A stretch of DNA of 64,000 nt from contig NZ_MPKW01000033.1 of assembly GCF_009729415.1 (NCBI RefSeq), positions 124,001 through 188,000 of the forward strand, written 5' to 3'. Below, in pieces: positions 16,697 through 24,936 of this stretch; the stretch's first letter is position 1; every line of letters starts with the position of its first letter. Under the pieces are notes generated by a model. The model made no database searches, was not told where the DNA came from, and saw nothing but the letters and a program-made list of their open reading frames with translations. Source of the stretch: Mycolicibacterium sp. CBMA 234 (GTDB lineage Bacteria; Actinomycetota; Actinomycetes; Mycobacteriales; Mycobacteriaceae). Made by a program: the position numbers and the translations under genes.

Positions 16697-17634
16697 TGTG
16701 ACAGGTCGTCCACCAGCCCCCAGGCCAACGCGGTTGTCGCACTGACTGCGGCCCCAGACAGCACTAAATAAGCTGTGCGCCAACGTCCTATCCGCCGAGT
16801 AACGCTGACCGTGCCGCCTGCGCCCGGGATCAAACCCAACTCCAACTCCGGTAGGCGCAAGGTGGCATCGGGATGGCATGTCACTCGTCCGCAGAACGAC
16901 GCCATCTCCAGCCCGCTGCCCAATACCTGGCCATGCACGACGGCACGACAGGCCGTCCCCAGTCGGCCGGCAATCTCGTCGAGCACCAACGCCGGGCTAT
17001 AGCGAGTCCGCGCCAGGTGCGCCGAAGCAGGATCGTCGAACGTCCCGAACTCGGCGAGATCACCACCGCTGCAAAATGATTGCCCGTTACCTGTGAGCAC
17101 GAGTTCGGTGACCGAGGGATCCAGTCGGGCCACCTCGAGCGCGTCGAGCAGCGCGGCGCGGGCATCGGTGCTGAATGCATTGTGTCGCTGCGGCCGGTTG
17201 AACGCGACGTGCAGGGTGTCGCCATCGCGACGGGCAATCACCGGATCTGCCAGCCGGGAAACAACTTTCAGCCCGCGGCGCGCTAGCCAGCGGGCGAACT
17301 CGCGGCCGGACTGCAGGGTCGAATAGGCCAATGATTCGGTGATCACCCCGGCAAAGGTCGACCCCGCCGGGTCAACGGACCGAAGCACGTCATCACACAC
17401 CGCCGCGGTCTGCGGCCAGGTCGCGACCCGTTCGGCGATCTCGGACAGCGCCGCACCCACGTCCGGCACCTGCACCGTTCTCGGGTCGGAACACGAGCGC
17501 TCCACCAACGTGAATGTCGCATTCTGCAACCAGAATTCAGCCGCCGCAGCGCCTGGGTCGCCGACGGCGACCACCAGACCGGCCGCGTCCGGCGGGTCGG
17601 TCAGAGCGACAACGCGCAGTATGTCAGCAGTCAA
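16693..17634 (-). CDS. Enoyl-CoA hydratase/isomerase (crotonase) family protein
   Basis: 313 aa. The crotonase core begins around residue 135: VAFNRPQRHNAFSTDARAAL, TGNGQSFCSGGDLAEFG (oxyanion hole) and GSGLEMASFCGRV (first catalytic Glu), then LRLPELELGLIPGAGGTVSV (second Glu). About 130 extra N-terminal residues lack an obvious domain. The start is probably TTG 17634, with GTGGAG upstream. It is the first gene of a three-gene operon with ATGA coupling to the CoA-transferase. Confidence 0.87.
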   Translation of the reverse strand: MTADILRVVALTDPPDAAGLVVAVGDPGAAAAEFWLQNATFTLVERSCSDPRTVQVPDVGAALSEIAERVATWPQTAAVCDDVLRSVDPAGSTFAGVITESLAYSTLQSGREFARWLARRGLKVVSRLADPVIARRDGDTLHVAFNRPQRHNAFSTDARAALLDALEVARLDPSVTELVLTGNGQSFCSGGDLAEFGTFDDPASAHLARTRYSPALVLDEIAGRLGTACRAVVHGQVLGSGLEMASFCGRVTCHPDATLRLPELELGLIPGAGGTVSVTRRIGRWRTAYLVLSGAAVSATTALAWGLVDDLSQ

Positions 17635-17715
17635 ACGTCGAGCACTCCACGATCCACGACTACCAATTCACCACCACGCATGAAACCGCCTCGCCAACGA
17701 ACGACCAACGAAATG

Positions 17716-18981
17716 CTACCCAAGCAAGGAGCCCTGCTTCTGCTCGTACAACCGTGCCCACTCGGCCCGCGGCCTGATCGACACGTCGACGTCAGTGGCC
17801 TTGGCGCGCAGGGCACCTGTCGTCGCCTCCTCGCGACGTGTCAGCTTGAACGGATCCCAGCCGAAGAACCGGCAGGAGTTCTCCCACGTGATCTTGTTGA
17901 TGTCGGAGTCGGAGGCGCCGGCCGCGTTCAGCTCGGCCAGCACCTGCTCGGGGGCGTCGGGCCAGAAGCAGTCCGAGTGCGGGTAGTCACACTCCCAGGC
18001 GATGATGTCGATGCCGATCTCGTGGCGCAGCTTGAGTGAGGTCTTGTCTGTGACGTAGCAGGCCAGCGAGTGCTCGCGGAAAACGTCGGACGGCAGCTTG
18101 TCACCGAAGTCGCGACGCAGCCACTTCTGGTTGGTGTAGTGCCGGTCGCTGCGGTCCAGATAGAACGGAATCCAACCGATGCCACCCTCGGAGAACGCGA
18201 ATTTGAGGTCCGGGTAGTTGCGCATTGCCGGGCCCCACAACAAGTCCTGGGCGCACATCGCCGACACCTGCGTGGCGAGGATGATCAGATTGTCGATCGG
18301 GGCGTCTTTGGCCATCGAGATCGCGCCGAAGCCGGTGCCGATGTGCAGGCACATCACCACGTTCTCCTCGGACAGGGTCCGAAAGACGGGGCCCCAGTAA
18401 TCCTCGTCGAAGTAGCTGGGCAGGCCCTCCAGGTGCGGCAGCTCGGGCATCGTCACTGCGCGGCAACCCTTGGCGGCCACCCGGCGAATCTCGCGACACA
18501 TTGCCTCGGGATTCCATGTCGGCAGGATCGCGATGGGGATGAACCGGTCAGGGTAGGAGCCGGCCCACTCGTCGATATGCCAGTCGTTGTAGGCGGAGAC
18601 CATCACGAGTGTGGCCTCTTCGCGATGCATATTGAGGTGCCGAGCGGAGAAGCCGGTGAACGTCGGGAAACACATCGACGCGAGGATGCCGTTGCGGTTC
18701 ATGTCGCGCACACGCTCGTGCACGTCGTAGACGCCGGGGCGCATTTCGGCGAAGCCGGCGGGGTCGCGGCCCCATTCCTCGGCCGGCCAGGACACCACGG
18801 CGTTCAGTCCGCTCACCCCTTGGGGACGGCCCTGATACATCCACTGGTCGACGCCCTTGTCATCGGTGACGACGATCGGCGCCTCGGGCTTGTACTTGTC
18901 CGGCACGTGATTGACGAACATGTCGGGAGGCTCCACGACATGGTCATCGATGCTTACCAGAATCAGGTCGTCAGTATTCAC
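17716..18981 (-). CDS. Amidohydrolase family protein (amidohydrolase_2, ACMSD-like fold)
   Basis: 421 aa. LVSIDDHVVEPPDMFVNHVP carries the N-terminal metal-binding region, CLHIGTGFG a barrel His and WECDYPHSDCFWPDAP the late Asp/His cluster typical of the large mycobacterial amidohydrolase_2 group. It probably acts as a metal-dependent hydrolase or decarboxylase on a carboxylated or ring-cleaved compound. GTG 18981 is preferred to GTG 18993 because AGGAG lies 4 nt upstream of it. It diverges from the AraC regulator with only 50 bp between, so that regulator is the likely controller. Confidence 0.88.
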   Translation of the reverse strand: MNTDDLILVSIDDHVVEPPDMFVNHVPDKYKPEAPIVVTDDKGVDQWMYQGRPQGVSGLNAVVSWPAEEWGRDPAGFAEMRPGVYDVHERVRDMNRNGILASMCFPTFTGFSARHLNMHREEATLVMVSAYNDWHIDEWAGSYPDRFIPIAILPTWNPEAMCREIRRVAAKGCRAVTMPELPHLEGLPSYFDEDYWGPVFRTLSEENVVMCLHIGTGFGAISMAKDAPIDNLIILATQVSAMCAQDLLWGPAMRNYPDLKFAFSEGGIGWIPFYLDRSDRHYTNQKWLRRDFGDKLPSDVFREHSLACYVTDKTSLKLRHEIGIDIIAWECDYPHSDCFWPDAPEQVLAELNAAGASDSDINKITWENSCRFFGWDPFKLTRREEATTGALRAKATDVDVSIRPRAEWARLYEQKQGSLLG

Positions 18982-19031
18982 TTTGCTCCTCACGTCCGCG
19001 TCTGCCTGTCCTAGTAGTACCGTCTAGAGGC

Positions 19032-19892
19032 GTGACCGTCTCTGCACTTTCGGACACAGGTTTATCCGGAACGGCCAAGTTGCCCAGCCGGCCGGTGATC
19101 GAACTGCGCCGGGGCGGACACTCCCTCGGCGGCAGCTACCTCTACGAGGGCGACACGCTGATCACCGGCTGGCACTCACACGAGGTGCACCAAATCGAGT
19201 ACGCACTACATGGCCTCGTCGAAGTAGAAACCGATGTGGCCCACTATCTACTGCCGCCGCAACAGGCCGCCTGGATACCGGCGGGACTACCCCATCAGGC
19301 AGTGATGAACGCGGACGTGAAGACCGTTGCGGTGATGTTCGACCCGCGCCTCATCTCGGACCGGTCGGATCGAGCACGCATCATCGCTGTTTCCCCGCTG
19401 ATCCGCGAAATGATGATCTATGCACTGCGGTGGCCCATCGACCGGCCACACGGCGATGCCGTATCGGACGGTTTTTTTCGCACGCTGGCACATCTCGTAT
19501 CCGAGGCGTTGGACCAGGAAGCGCCGCTGAGCCTACCGACGTCCGAGCACCCGATCGTTGCTGCCGCAATGGCCTACACAAAAGACCATCTGGACTCGGC
19601 AACGGCCGATCAGGTGAGCCGGGCGGTCTCAGTATCGGAGCGGACGCTGCGCCGGCTGTTCCAGGAGTCCATCGGGTTATCTTGGCGGACTTATCTTCTC
19701 AACGCCCGGATGCTCCGGGCCATGGCGTTGCTGACCGAGCCTGGACAATCGGTGCAAGCCACCGCGACGGCGGTCGGCTTCGAGAGCCTCAGCGCGTTCA
19801 CCCGCTGCTTCACCCAATTCAGCGGGGAGTCACCGTCGGGGTACCGACGTCGGACCGCGGAGGCAGCGCGATCGGTGCACGATTCCAGGTAG
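19032..19892 (+). CDS. AraC-family transcriptional regulator
   Basis: 286 aa. The N-terminal cupin-like sensing domain reads GWHSHEVHQIEYALHG and IPAGLPHQAVM. The C-terminal double helix-turn-helix starts at about residue 175 (KDHLDSATADQVSRAVSVSE, then RTLRRLFQESIGLSW) and continues with TATAVGFESLSAFTRCF and SGESPSGYRRR. The start is GTG 19032. The short divergent gap to the amidohydrolase gene, holding CTAGTAGTACCGTCTAG, suggests control of that gene and itself. Confidence 0.92.
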   Translation: MTVSALSDTGLSGTAKLPSRPVIELRRGGHSLGGSYLYEGDTLITGWHSHEVHQIEYALHGLVEVETDVAHYLLPPQQAAWIPAGLPHQAVMNADVKTVAVMFDPRLISDRSDRARIIAVSPLIREMMIYALRWPIDRPHGDAVSDGFFRTLAHLVSEALDQEAPLSLPTSEHPIVAAAMAYTKDHLDSATADQVSRAVSVSERTLRRLFQESIGLSWRTYLLNARMLRAMALLTEPGQSVQATATAVGFESLSAFTRCFTQFSGESPSGYRRRTAEAARSVHDSR

Positions 19893-19909
19893 CGATCGCA
19901 ATCGCTACC
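19888..19909 (+). terminator. Stem-loop at the end of the AraC gene
   Basis: GGTAGCGAT, loop CGCA, ATCGCTACC: a perfect 9-bp stem that includes the TAG stop. There is no T-tract, as is common for mycobacterial terminators. It separates the AraC gene from the convergent TetR fragment. Confidence 0.55.
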
Positions 19910-19956
19910 GCACATCGTCGGCGCCCCTTGAGGTAGCCCCTCGATCAAGAGCGCAG

Positions 19957-20334
19957 TCAATCGGCGAGGTCCCGAGTCAGCGATGTTGCGGCGAACCGCT
20001 TCACCAGTTCATGTTCGGTGTGTTTGTCCTTGACGGGCCAGTACCACAGGGCAAAGGTGATGCGGATAAGCCACTGCGCAGCAAGCGGATCGCCGCGCCC
20101 GATCATTTCTTCGGCCATCTTGGCCACGAACGGCGATGCGGTCACGGTGCCGGCGTCGCGGTCGGGGCTAAGTCCGCTCATCATCAGCTTTCCGAGCACC
20201 TCACCTCGCATGAGGTCGAGCGCGACGATGATGGCAGTTGCGACGCGCTCAGTTCCCTCCATCCCGACTATGGCTTGCCGTATCGACCCGATTATCCGCT
20301 GGGAAAACGCAAAGATGAGGCGTTCGAGGCGCAT
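19957..20334 (-). pseudogene. Truncated TetR-family regulator (C-terminal ligand domain only)
   Basis: 125 aa. The sequence (RLERLIFAFSQRIIGSIRQ, then LGKLMMSGLSPDRD and AAQWLIRITFALWYWP) resembles the helical C-terminal half of a TetR regulator. Full TetR proteins are about 190-220 aa with an N-terminal helix-turn-helix, and none is encoded here: upstream of the ATG there are only 27 bp before the stop of the acyl-CoA ligase gene. It is probably a remnant; a small expressed protein cannot be excluded. Confidence 0.6.
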
Positions 20335-20361
20335 CTTGAGTTTAAGTCCCCTCAGCTCCCC

Positions 20362-21852
20362 TTAGCTCGCCCCGACGCTCAATTCGCCGGCCAGTTCACG
20401 CCGCAGCACCTTGCCCGTCGGCGAGGTCGGCAGCTGGTCGCGGAACACCACGCGGTCGGGGGTCCGGGAGCCTCGCAGGGCCGCCCGCACGTACTCGCGC
20501 AGTTCCTCCGGGTCGGGTGAGGTGTCCGCTTCCGGGACAACGACCGCGACGATGATCTGACCCCACTCGGGGTCCAGCACACCGACCACCGCGACGTCGC
20601 ACACCTGGGGATGTTCGACGAGGACGTCCTCTAGTTCGGCGGGTGCGATGTTCTCTCCCCCGCGGATGATGGTGTCGTCGGATCGGCCGTTGATGAACAG
20701 GAAGCCCTCGGTATCGAGCCAGGCGAGGTCGCGGGTCGGGAACCAGCCGTTCTCGTCGAGCACCGATCCGATGTCGGTGTATTTGCCCGACACCTGCTCG
20801 CCCCGGATGAAGAGCTCACCGATCTCGCCGTGGCCCAACGGCTTACCGTCTTCGGCTCGGATCTCCACCTCGATACCCGGCACCGGCCTGCCGACCGAAC
20901 CCATGCGCCGCTTGACATCCGGGTCCGGCGACTCGTGTGCAGCGCGGTGGTCCTCTGGGGTGAGGACGGCAATGGTCGAACTCGTCTCGGTCAGCCCGTA
21001 GGCGTTGACGAAACCGACGTCGGGCAGCAGCTCGAGGGCCCGGCGGACCAGGGGCAGCGGTACTTTCGATCCGCCGTACGCCAGGTTGCGCAGGGAACTC
21101 GGGGCCGCCGCGCCGCGCGCGAGTTCGGCGACGATGCGGTCGAGCATGGTGGGCACCACCGTGCCCGACGTGACCTCTTCGGCGGCCGCCAATCGAAGCC
21201 ATTCCGCTGCGTCGAACTTCGGCAGGTACACCGTCTTTCGGCCCGCGTACAGGTTCGACAGCGCCGCACTCACACCGGCGATGTGGTACGGCGGCACACA
21301 GATCAGCGCGGCATCCAGCGCGTCCGCGGAGTCGAATTCAACGGTCCCGGTGACGTAACTGGTCAGGTTGTGATGCGAGAGCTCGACGGCCTTCGGCTTG
21401 TTCGTCGTGCCGGAGGTGAACAGCACGATGGCGACGTCGTCGGGGTCGGCGAATTCCGCTGCGGCATCAGCGGCGGTCGCCGCGTCGACGAAAGCCTTCG
21501 ATTCCATTGCCCGGTCGTAGTTCTCGGCGACGTCGGTGTACTCCTCGTCGTAGATCACCAACGGGTCCGGCAACCGCGCGATGAGGTCGCGCAACGCGCC
21601 CGGGCTGAGCCGGTAATTCAGCGGCGTCAGTGGACGGTTCGCCCGTGCCGACGCGAAGATGAGGAGCGGCAGCATGGCGCCGCCGGTCCCGATGTAGGCC
21701 ACGCTGCCTGCGCCGGACGCCGCGACGACACCGCCGCCGCCGTCGGCGAGACGGTTCAATTCATCTGTTGTCCAGCGGGTTTCGCCGGAGACGACCGCGG
21801 CACGGTCCGGATTGGCCGACGCCGCCATGTCGAGCAGAATCGCAAGACTCAC
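20362..21852 (-). CDS. Fatty-acid--CoA ligase (FadD-type, class I adenylate-forming)
   Basis: 496 aa. It activates a carboxylic acid via an acyl-AMP to the CoA thioester. P-loop IVLFTSGTTNKPKAVELSH; VNAYGLTETSS; DLAWLDTEGFLFINGRSDD; C-terminal catalytic Lys in SPTGKVLRREL. The start is GTG 21852 with GGAG upstream, 12 nt after the stop of the Mce-associated gene, so it ends an apparent three-gene operon. This linkage to Mce-associated proteins suggests a lipid-like substrate entering through an Mce transporter, but the acid itself is unknown. Confidence 0.9.
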   Translation of the reverse strand: MSLAILLDMAASANPDRAAVVSGETRWTTDELNRLADGGGGVVAASGAGSVAYIGTGGAMLPLLIFASARANRPLTPLNYRLSPGALRDLIARLPDPLVIYDEEYTDVAENYDRAMESKAFVDAATAADAAAEFADPDDVAIVLFTSGTTNKPKAVELSHHNLTSYVTGTVEFDSADALDAALICVPPYHIAGVSAALSNLYAGRKTVYLPKFDAAEWLRLAAAEEVTSGTVVPTMLDRIVAELARGAAAPSSLRNLAYGGSKVPLPLVRRALELLPDVGFVNAYGLTETSSTIAVLTPEDHRAAHESPDPDVKRRMGSVGRPVPGIEVEIRAEDGKPLGHGEIGELFIRGEQVSGKYTDIGSVLDENGWFPTRDLAWLDTEGFLFINGRSDDTIIRGGENIAPAELEDVLVEHPQVCDVAVVGVLDPEWGQIIVAVVVPEADTSPDPEELREYVRAALRGSRTPDRVVFRDQLPTSPTGKVLRRELAGELSVGAS

Positions 21853-21864
21853 GGAAGACTCCGT

Positions 21865-22371
21865 CTAAATGGGATCGAACTTCGAAATAAGCCAATTGCC
21901 ACCGCTTTTGGCCATGGTCACCCGAACACTGCTGGCCGCCAGGCTCGGTTGTGGCCGCTCGGCGCTCCGTGTGTCCTGGTCGATGAACAGCAGCACGACT
22001 GCCGAGTCGGGACGCAACTCCGAGACCGCGGACTGCACGACGGACGCAGTGGTCTTCACTCCGCGCTGCTTGGCGGCCGGCGCCACGATCTGCTGACTGA
22101 ATTGGCTGTAGTACGTGAGGAAGTCGCCGGTGAGGTGCGACTTGGCAGCCGAGAAGTCCTTGTCCAACGTGTCGGGCGAATAGGACAGCAGGGCCACGGC
22201 CCCGGCCGATGCCGCATCGATCACGGTGCGTTCGGCTGCCGCGTCGGTCTGCTTGTCGGGCCGATACTGGGTCCAGTACAGCGATCCCGCCAGCGCCGCC
22301 GCCGCAACGACCAGCAGCGCCAGGGCGATCGGCAACCACAACGTCTTGATGCTCAAGTTCTTGATGCTCAC
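21865..22371 (-). CDS. Orphan Mce-associated membrane protein (second of pair)
   Basis: 168 aa. One N-terminal transmembrane helix (LWLPIALALLVVAAAALAGS) is followed by an extracytoplasmic domain of the NTF2-like type found in Mce-associated (Mas/Omam) proteins: SYSPDTLDKDFSAAKSHLTG, DFLTYYSQFSQQIVAPAAK, and a closing WLISKFDPI. GTG 22371 overlaps the upstream stop as GTGA. In M. tuberculosis, orphan Mas proteins such as OmamA (Rv0199) stabilise Mce transporters; a similar role is inferred. Confidence 0.85.
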   Translation of the reverse strand: MSIKNLSIKTLWLPIALALLVVAAAALAGSLYWTQYRPDKQTDAAAERTVIDAASAGAVALLSYSPDTLDKDFSAAKSHLTGDFLTYYSQFSQQIVAPAAKQRGVKTTASVVQSAVSELRPDSAVVLLFIDQDTRSAERPQPSLAASSVRVTMAKSGGNWLISKFDPI

Positions 22372-23177
22372 GGTACGAACTCCACCTTCGCCATCTTGAG
22401 CACGCCGCCATCGCGGCTCACTGTGACCTTCAACCGCCACGCGCGCGGATCATTCTTCGCGCCTGCGGAATTGGTGACCTCGGATGTCGCGGCGACCAGT
22501 ACCACCGCGGAGTCCTTGCTCATCGACTGCACGGCAGTCAGGTTGACGGTGCCTTTCGTCACGACCTTGGACTCTTGGACGACCTTCACGAAATCGGTTG
22601 CCCGGGCCGTGAAGTCGGCCTTGAACTCACCGGTGGAGCTGTCGAGGATGTGCTGCACACCCTCTTTGGCGTTGTTGAAGTCCAGGGACGTCATGTTGAC
22701 CACACCCAGCCGGGCCGCCGCGGTGAACTCGTCCGCCCGCTGCCGGTCGGCCTGGACGCCGCGGTGATGCCACATGATCGCGGCACTGACCCCCAACAGC
22801 GCGAGGATCAGCAGCGCGGCAACTCCGGCTGCCAGCATTCCGAGGAGCGACCGCCGCCGGGGCGAGTCCTCTGACGGCTCCACGTCTTCCACGGCCTCGG
22901 GGTCACTGCCGGCTTCTGCGTCGTCCGCCTCGGCGTCACCCGTTTCGGTGTCGTCCTCGTCGGTGTCCGCAGTTTCGGCCGCGACGGTTTCAGCCTCGGC
23001 GACCGGCGCCTCGTCGGCAGCGGCAGCCGTCTCCTGCGCCTGCCTGCGCAACCGGATCGCTCGTGCCCGCGCTCGCGCCGCCTCGGCAGCCGCTTCGGCC
23101 GCTTCGGCCTCCGCCTCGGCTTCGTCAGCCAGGATCGCCGGGTCGTCGTTCGATGCGTGGGCCAGCTCGTCGGCCAT
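22368..23177 (-). CDS. Orphan Mce-associated membrane protein (first of pair)
   Basis: About 269 aa from ATG 23177. The N-terminal cytoplasmic region is a long Ala/Glu-rich helical or coiled-coil segment (ADEAEAEAEAAEAAAEAARA), followed by an acidic low-complexity stretch, one transmembrane helix (LLGMLAAGVAALLILALLG) and an NTF2-like domain with TSLDFNNAKEGVQHILDSS. This is the layout of longer Mce-associated proteins. The start is uncertain: ATG 23195 and GTG 23288 (with a perfect GGAGG) are in frame. It is the first gene of an operon with the second Mas gene and a FadD. A palindromic operator candidate is upstream. Confidence 0.82.
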   Translation of the reverse strand: MADELAHASNDDPAILADEAEAEAEAAEAAAEAARARARAIRLRRQAQETAAAADEAPVAEAETVAAETADTDEDDTETGDAEADDAEAGSDPEAVEDVEPSEDSPRRRSLLGMLAAGVAALLILALLGVSAAIMWHHRGVQADRQRADEFTAAARLGVVNMTSLDFNNAKEGVQHILDSSTGEFKADFTARATDFVKVVQESKVVTKGTVNLTAVQSMSKDSAVVLVAATSEVTNSAGAKNDPRAWRLKVTVSRDGGVLKMAKVEFVP

Positions 23178-23358
23178 TGCGCCCTTCGGGGTCATGAGTC
23201 GGAGTCCAGTGCCGCCGACTCGACGGACTCCGTTATGCCTACCATCCGCCATGGGCACGTCACAGCTGGACTCGCGGTGGAGTGTCACGCGGACCTCCAT
23301 CGTCGTTGCGCCGCGGCTGCATGGCGACCTCCTCATCCGGGTACCAGTTGCAAATGAC

Positions 23359-23376
23359 GTTATCAGAAACGATAAC
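23359..23376. promoter_or_regulatory. Palindrome GTTATC-N6-GATAAC upstream of the Mce-associated operon
   Basis: Perfect 6-bp arms separated by AGAAAC, about 70-180 bp ahead of the candidate starts of the first Mce-associated gene. The AT-rich palindrome is conspicuous in this GC-rich DNA. It has the shape of a TetR/GntR-type operator. The regulator is unknown; the adjacent truncated TetR gene cannot bind DNA. Confidence 0.55.
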
Positions 23377-23425
23377 ACCATTACTAGATGCGCCCTTCGC
23401 GGGCGTCATAAGTGGCGAATTACCT

Positions 23426-23444
23426 GCGAGAATAGCATTCTCGC
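23426..23444 (-). terminator. Stem-loop after the FadD3-like gene
   Basis: GCGAGAAT, loop AGC, ATTCTCGC: 8-bp perfect stem, 8 nt past the stop codon on the minus strand, without a T-tract. It probably ends the two-ligase operon. Its arms resemble the ATTCTC operator at 26501, but the spacer is 3 rather than 7, so a terminator is more likely. Confidence 0.5.
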
Positions 23445-23451
23445 ATCTTGT

Positions 23452-24936
23452 TCAACGATGCGACGGCGCGGAGTTGGCACGGCGCTCCAGCAGCGGCCCG
23501 GCCATCGCCACCAGCGCATCCTTGGTGACCTTGCCGGTGGCGTTCTGCGGGAGCTCCTCGACGAACTCGATGAACCGCGGCGCCTTGTACCCCGCCATCC
23601 GGTCCCGACCCCATGCAATCAACTGTTGTTCGGTCACCGGCGCCGCCGCGACCACGAAGGCCATCCCTACTTGGCCCAGCCGATGGTCGGGGACGCCGAT
23701 GACCGCAACCTGGTCCACCGCCGGGTGCTCGAGCAGATAGCCCTCGATCTCCGCCGGATACGCGTTGAAGCCGCCGACGATGAACATGTCCTTCTTCCGG
23801 CCGATGATGTGCAACCGTCCACCGTCGTCGAACGATCCGAGGTCACCCGTGTGCAGCCAGCCCTCGGCGTCGACGGCTTCCTCGGTGGCGACCGGGTCGT
23901 CGAGGTACCCGGCCATCACCGTGTAGCCACGGACGAGCACTTCCCCGTCGTCGGCGATCCGGACCTCGACGCCGTCCGAGGGCCGGCCCACCGTTGTGGC
24001 GATGTCCTCGAACGAGTCGTCCGGCCGGGACATCGTGGCCGTGCCGCACTCGGTGAGCCCATACCCCGTCGCGAGCGTCTGGAAAGGTAACTCGTGCAGC
24101 ACGCGACGCACCAACTCCACCGGGATGTCGGCGGCGCCGGTGACACCGGCCCGCAGCGTCGCGAGCCGGGCCTTGTCCGGCACGGCGAGCAATGAGTGAT
24201 ACAGCGTGGGCGGGCCGGGCAACATCGTGATGCGTTCCCGTTCAACGAGTTCCACGACATTGTCGGCGTCGAATACCGCCACCGGCAGCATGGTTGCGCC
24301 GCGGATCAGCGCGGCGATGATGCCCGCCTTGTAGCCGAAGGTGTGGAAGAACGGGTTGACGATCAGGTAGCGGTCGCCTTCGCGAAGATCGACCCGGTCG
24401 CACCACTCGGCGTACTGACGCAGCGTCTGCCGGTGGTTCATCATCACGCCCTTGGGCCGGCCGGTGGTGCCCGACGTGTAGATGATGTCGGCGACGTCAT
24501 CGCCGTCGATGTCCGGACATTCATATGGCTCCGCGCTGTCGAGGAATCCCGATGTCAGGTCTATCGCCGGGATGCCCGCCGGAACGCCGAAATCCTGCCC
24601 CAGGAAACCTTTCTGGATCATCACCGCCTTGGCGCCGCTGCGAGTGATGATGTCGGCCGCCTCTTCGGTCTTGAACCGGGTGTTGACCGGGACCACCACG
24701 GCGCCCGCGGTGACCAGGCCCAGCGCGGCGATCACCCAGTTGGCGGAGTTGGGCGCCCAGATGGCGACGCGATCGCCCTTCGCGACGCCCAACGCGTGGA
24801 AGGCTCCGGCGGCTCGCCGGACGCGCTGGGCGAGTTCGGTGTACGACAAGCGCAGCGGCCCGTCGATCAGCGCTTCCGCATCACCGAATCTGTCGGCGGT
24901 GCTGCGCACCATGTCCGGGATCGTGCGCCACGTCAT
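23452..24936 (-). CDS. Acyl-CoA ligase, FadD3-like
   Basis: 494 aa. ATP-dependent CoA ligase: ADIIYTSGTTGRPKGVMMNH P-loop, NPFFHTFGYKAGI, TMLPGPPTLYHSLL, TGYGLTECGTATMSRP, GWLHTGDLGSFDDGG and the catalytic Lys in NATGKVTKDAL. Several blocks recall M. tuberculosis FadD3, the ligase for the steroid CD-ring fragment HIP, but orthology cannot be claimed without alignment and none of the usual KstR2 neighbours is here. ATG 24936 overlaps the upstream stop as ATGA, so it is translationally coupled to the next ligase. Confidence 0.88.
   Translation of the reverse strand: MTWRTIPDMVRSTADRFGDAEALIDGPLRLSYTELAQRVRRAAGAFHALGVAKGDRVAIWAPNSANWVIAALGLVTAGAVVVPVNTRFKTEEAADIITRSGAKAVMIQKGFLGQDFGVPAGIPAIDLTSGFLDSAEPYECPDIDGDDVADIIYTSGTTGRPKGVMMNHRQTLRQYAEWCDRVDLREGDRYLIVNPFFHTFGYKAGIIAALIRGATMLPVAVFDADNVVELVERERITMLPGPPTLYHSLLAVPDKARLATLRAGVTGAADIPVELVRRVLHELPFQTLATGYGLTECGTATMSRPDDSFEDIATTVGRPSDGVEVRIADDGEVLVRGYTVMAGYLDDPVATEEAVDAEGWLHTGDLGSFDDGGRLHIIGRKKDMFIVGGFNAYPAEIEGYLLEHPAVDQVAVIGVPDHRLGQVGMAFVVAAAPVTEQQLIAWGRDRMAGYKAPRFIEFVEELPQNATGKVTKDALVAMAGPLLERRANSAPSHR

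Noticed and set aside
20830..22767. A 645-codon rightward open frame over the FadD and Mce-associated genes
   Set aside because: Antisense to genes with strong family signatures; composition typical of a shadow frame.
23426..23444. GAGAAT-AGC-ATTCTC as a third copy of the ATTCTC operator
   Set aside because: The spacer is 3 instead of 7, the arm order is inverted and it lies just behind a stop codon, which fits a terminator hairpin better.
23452..24936. Assignment of this ligase as FadD3 of the HIP/cholesterol pathway
   Set aside because: General similarity only; no KstR2-type site or other HIP genes nearby.
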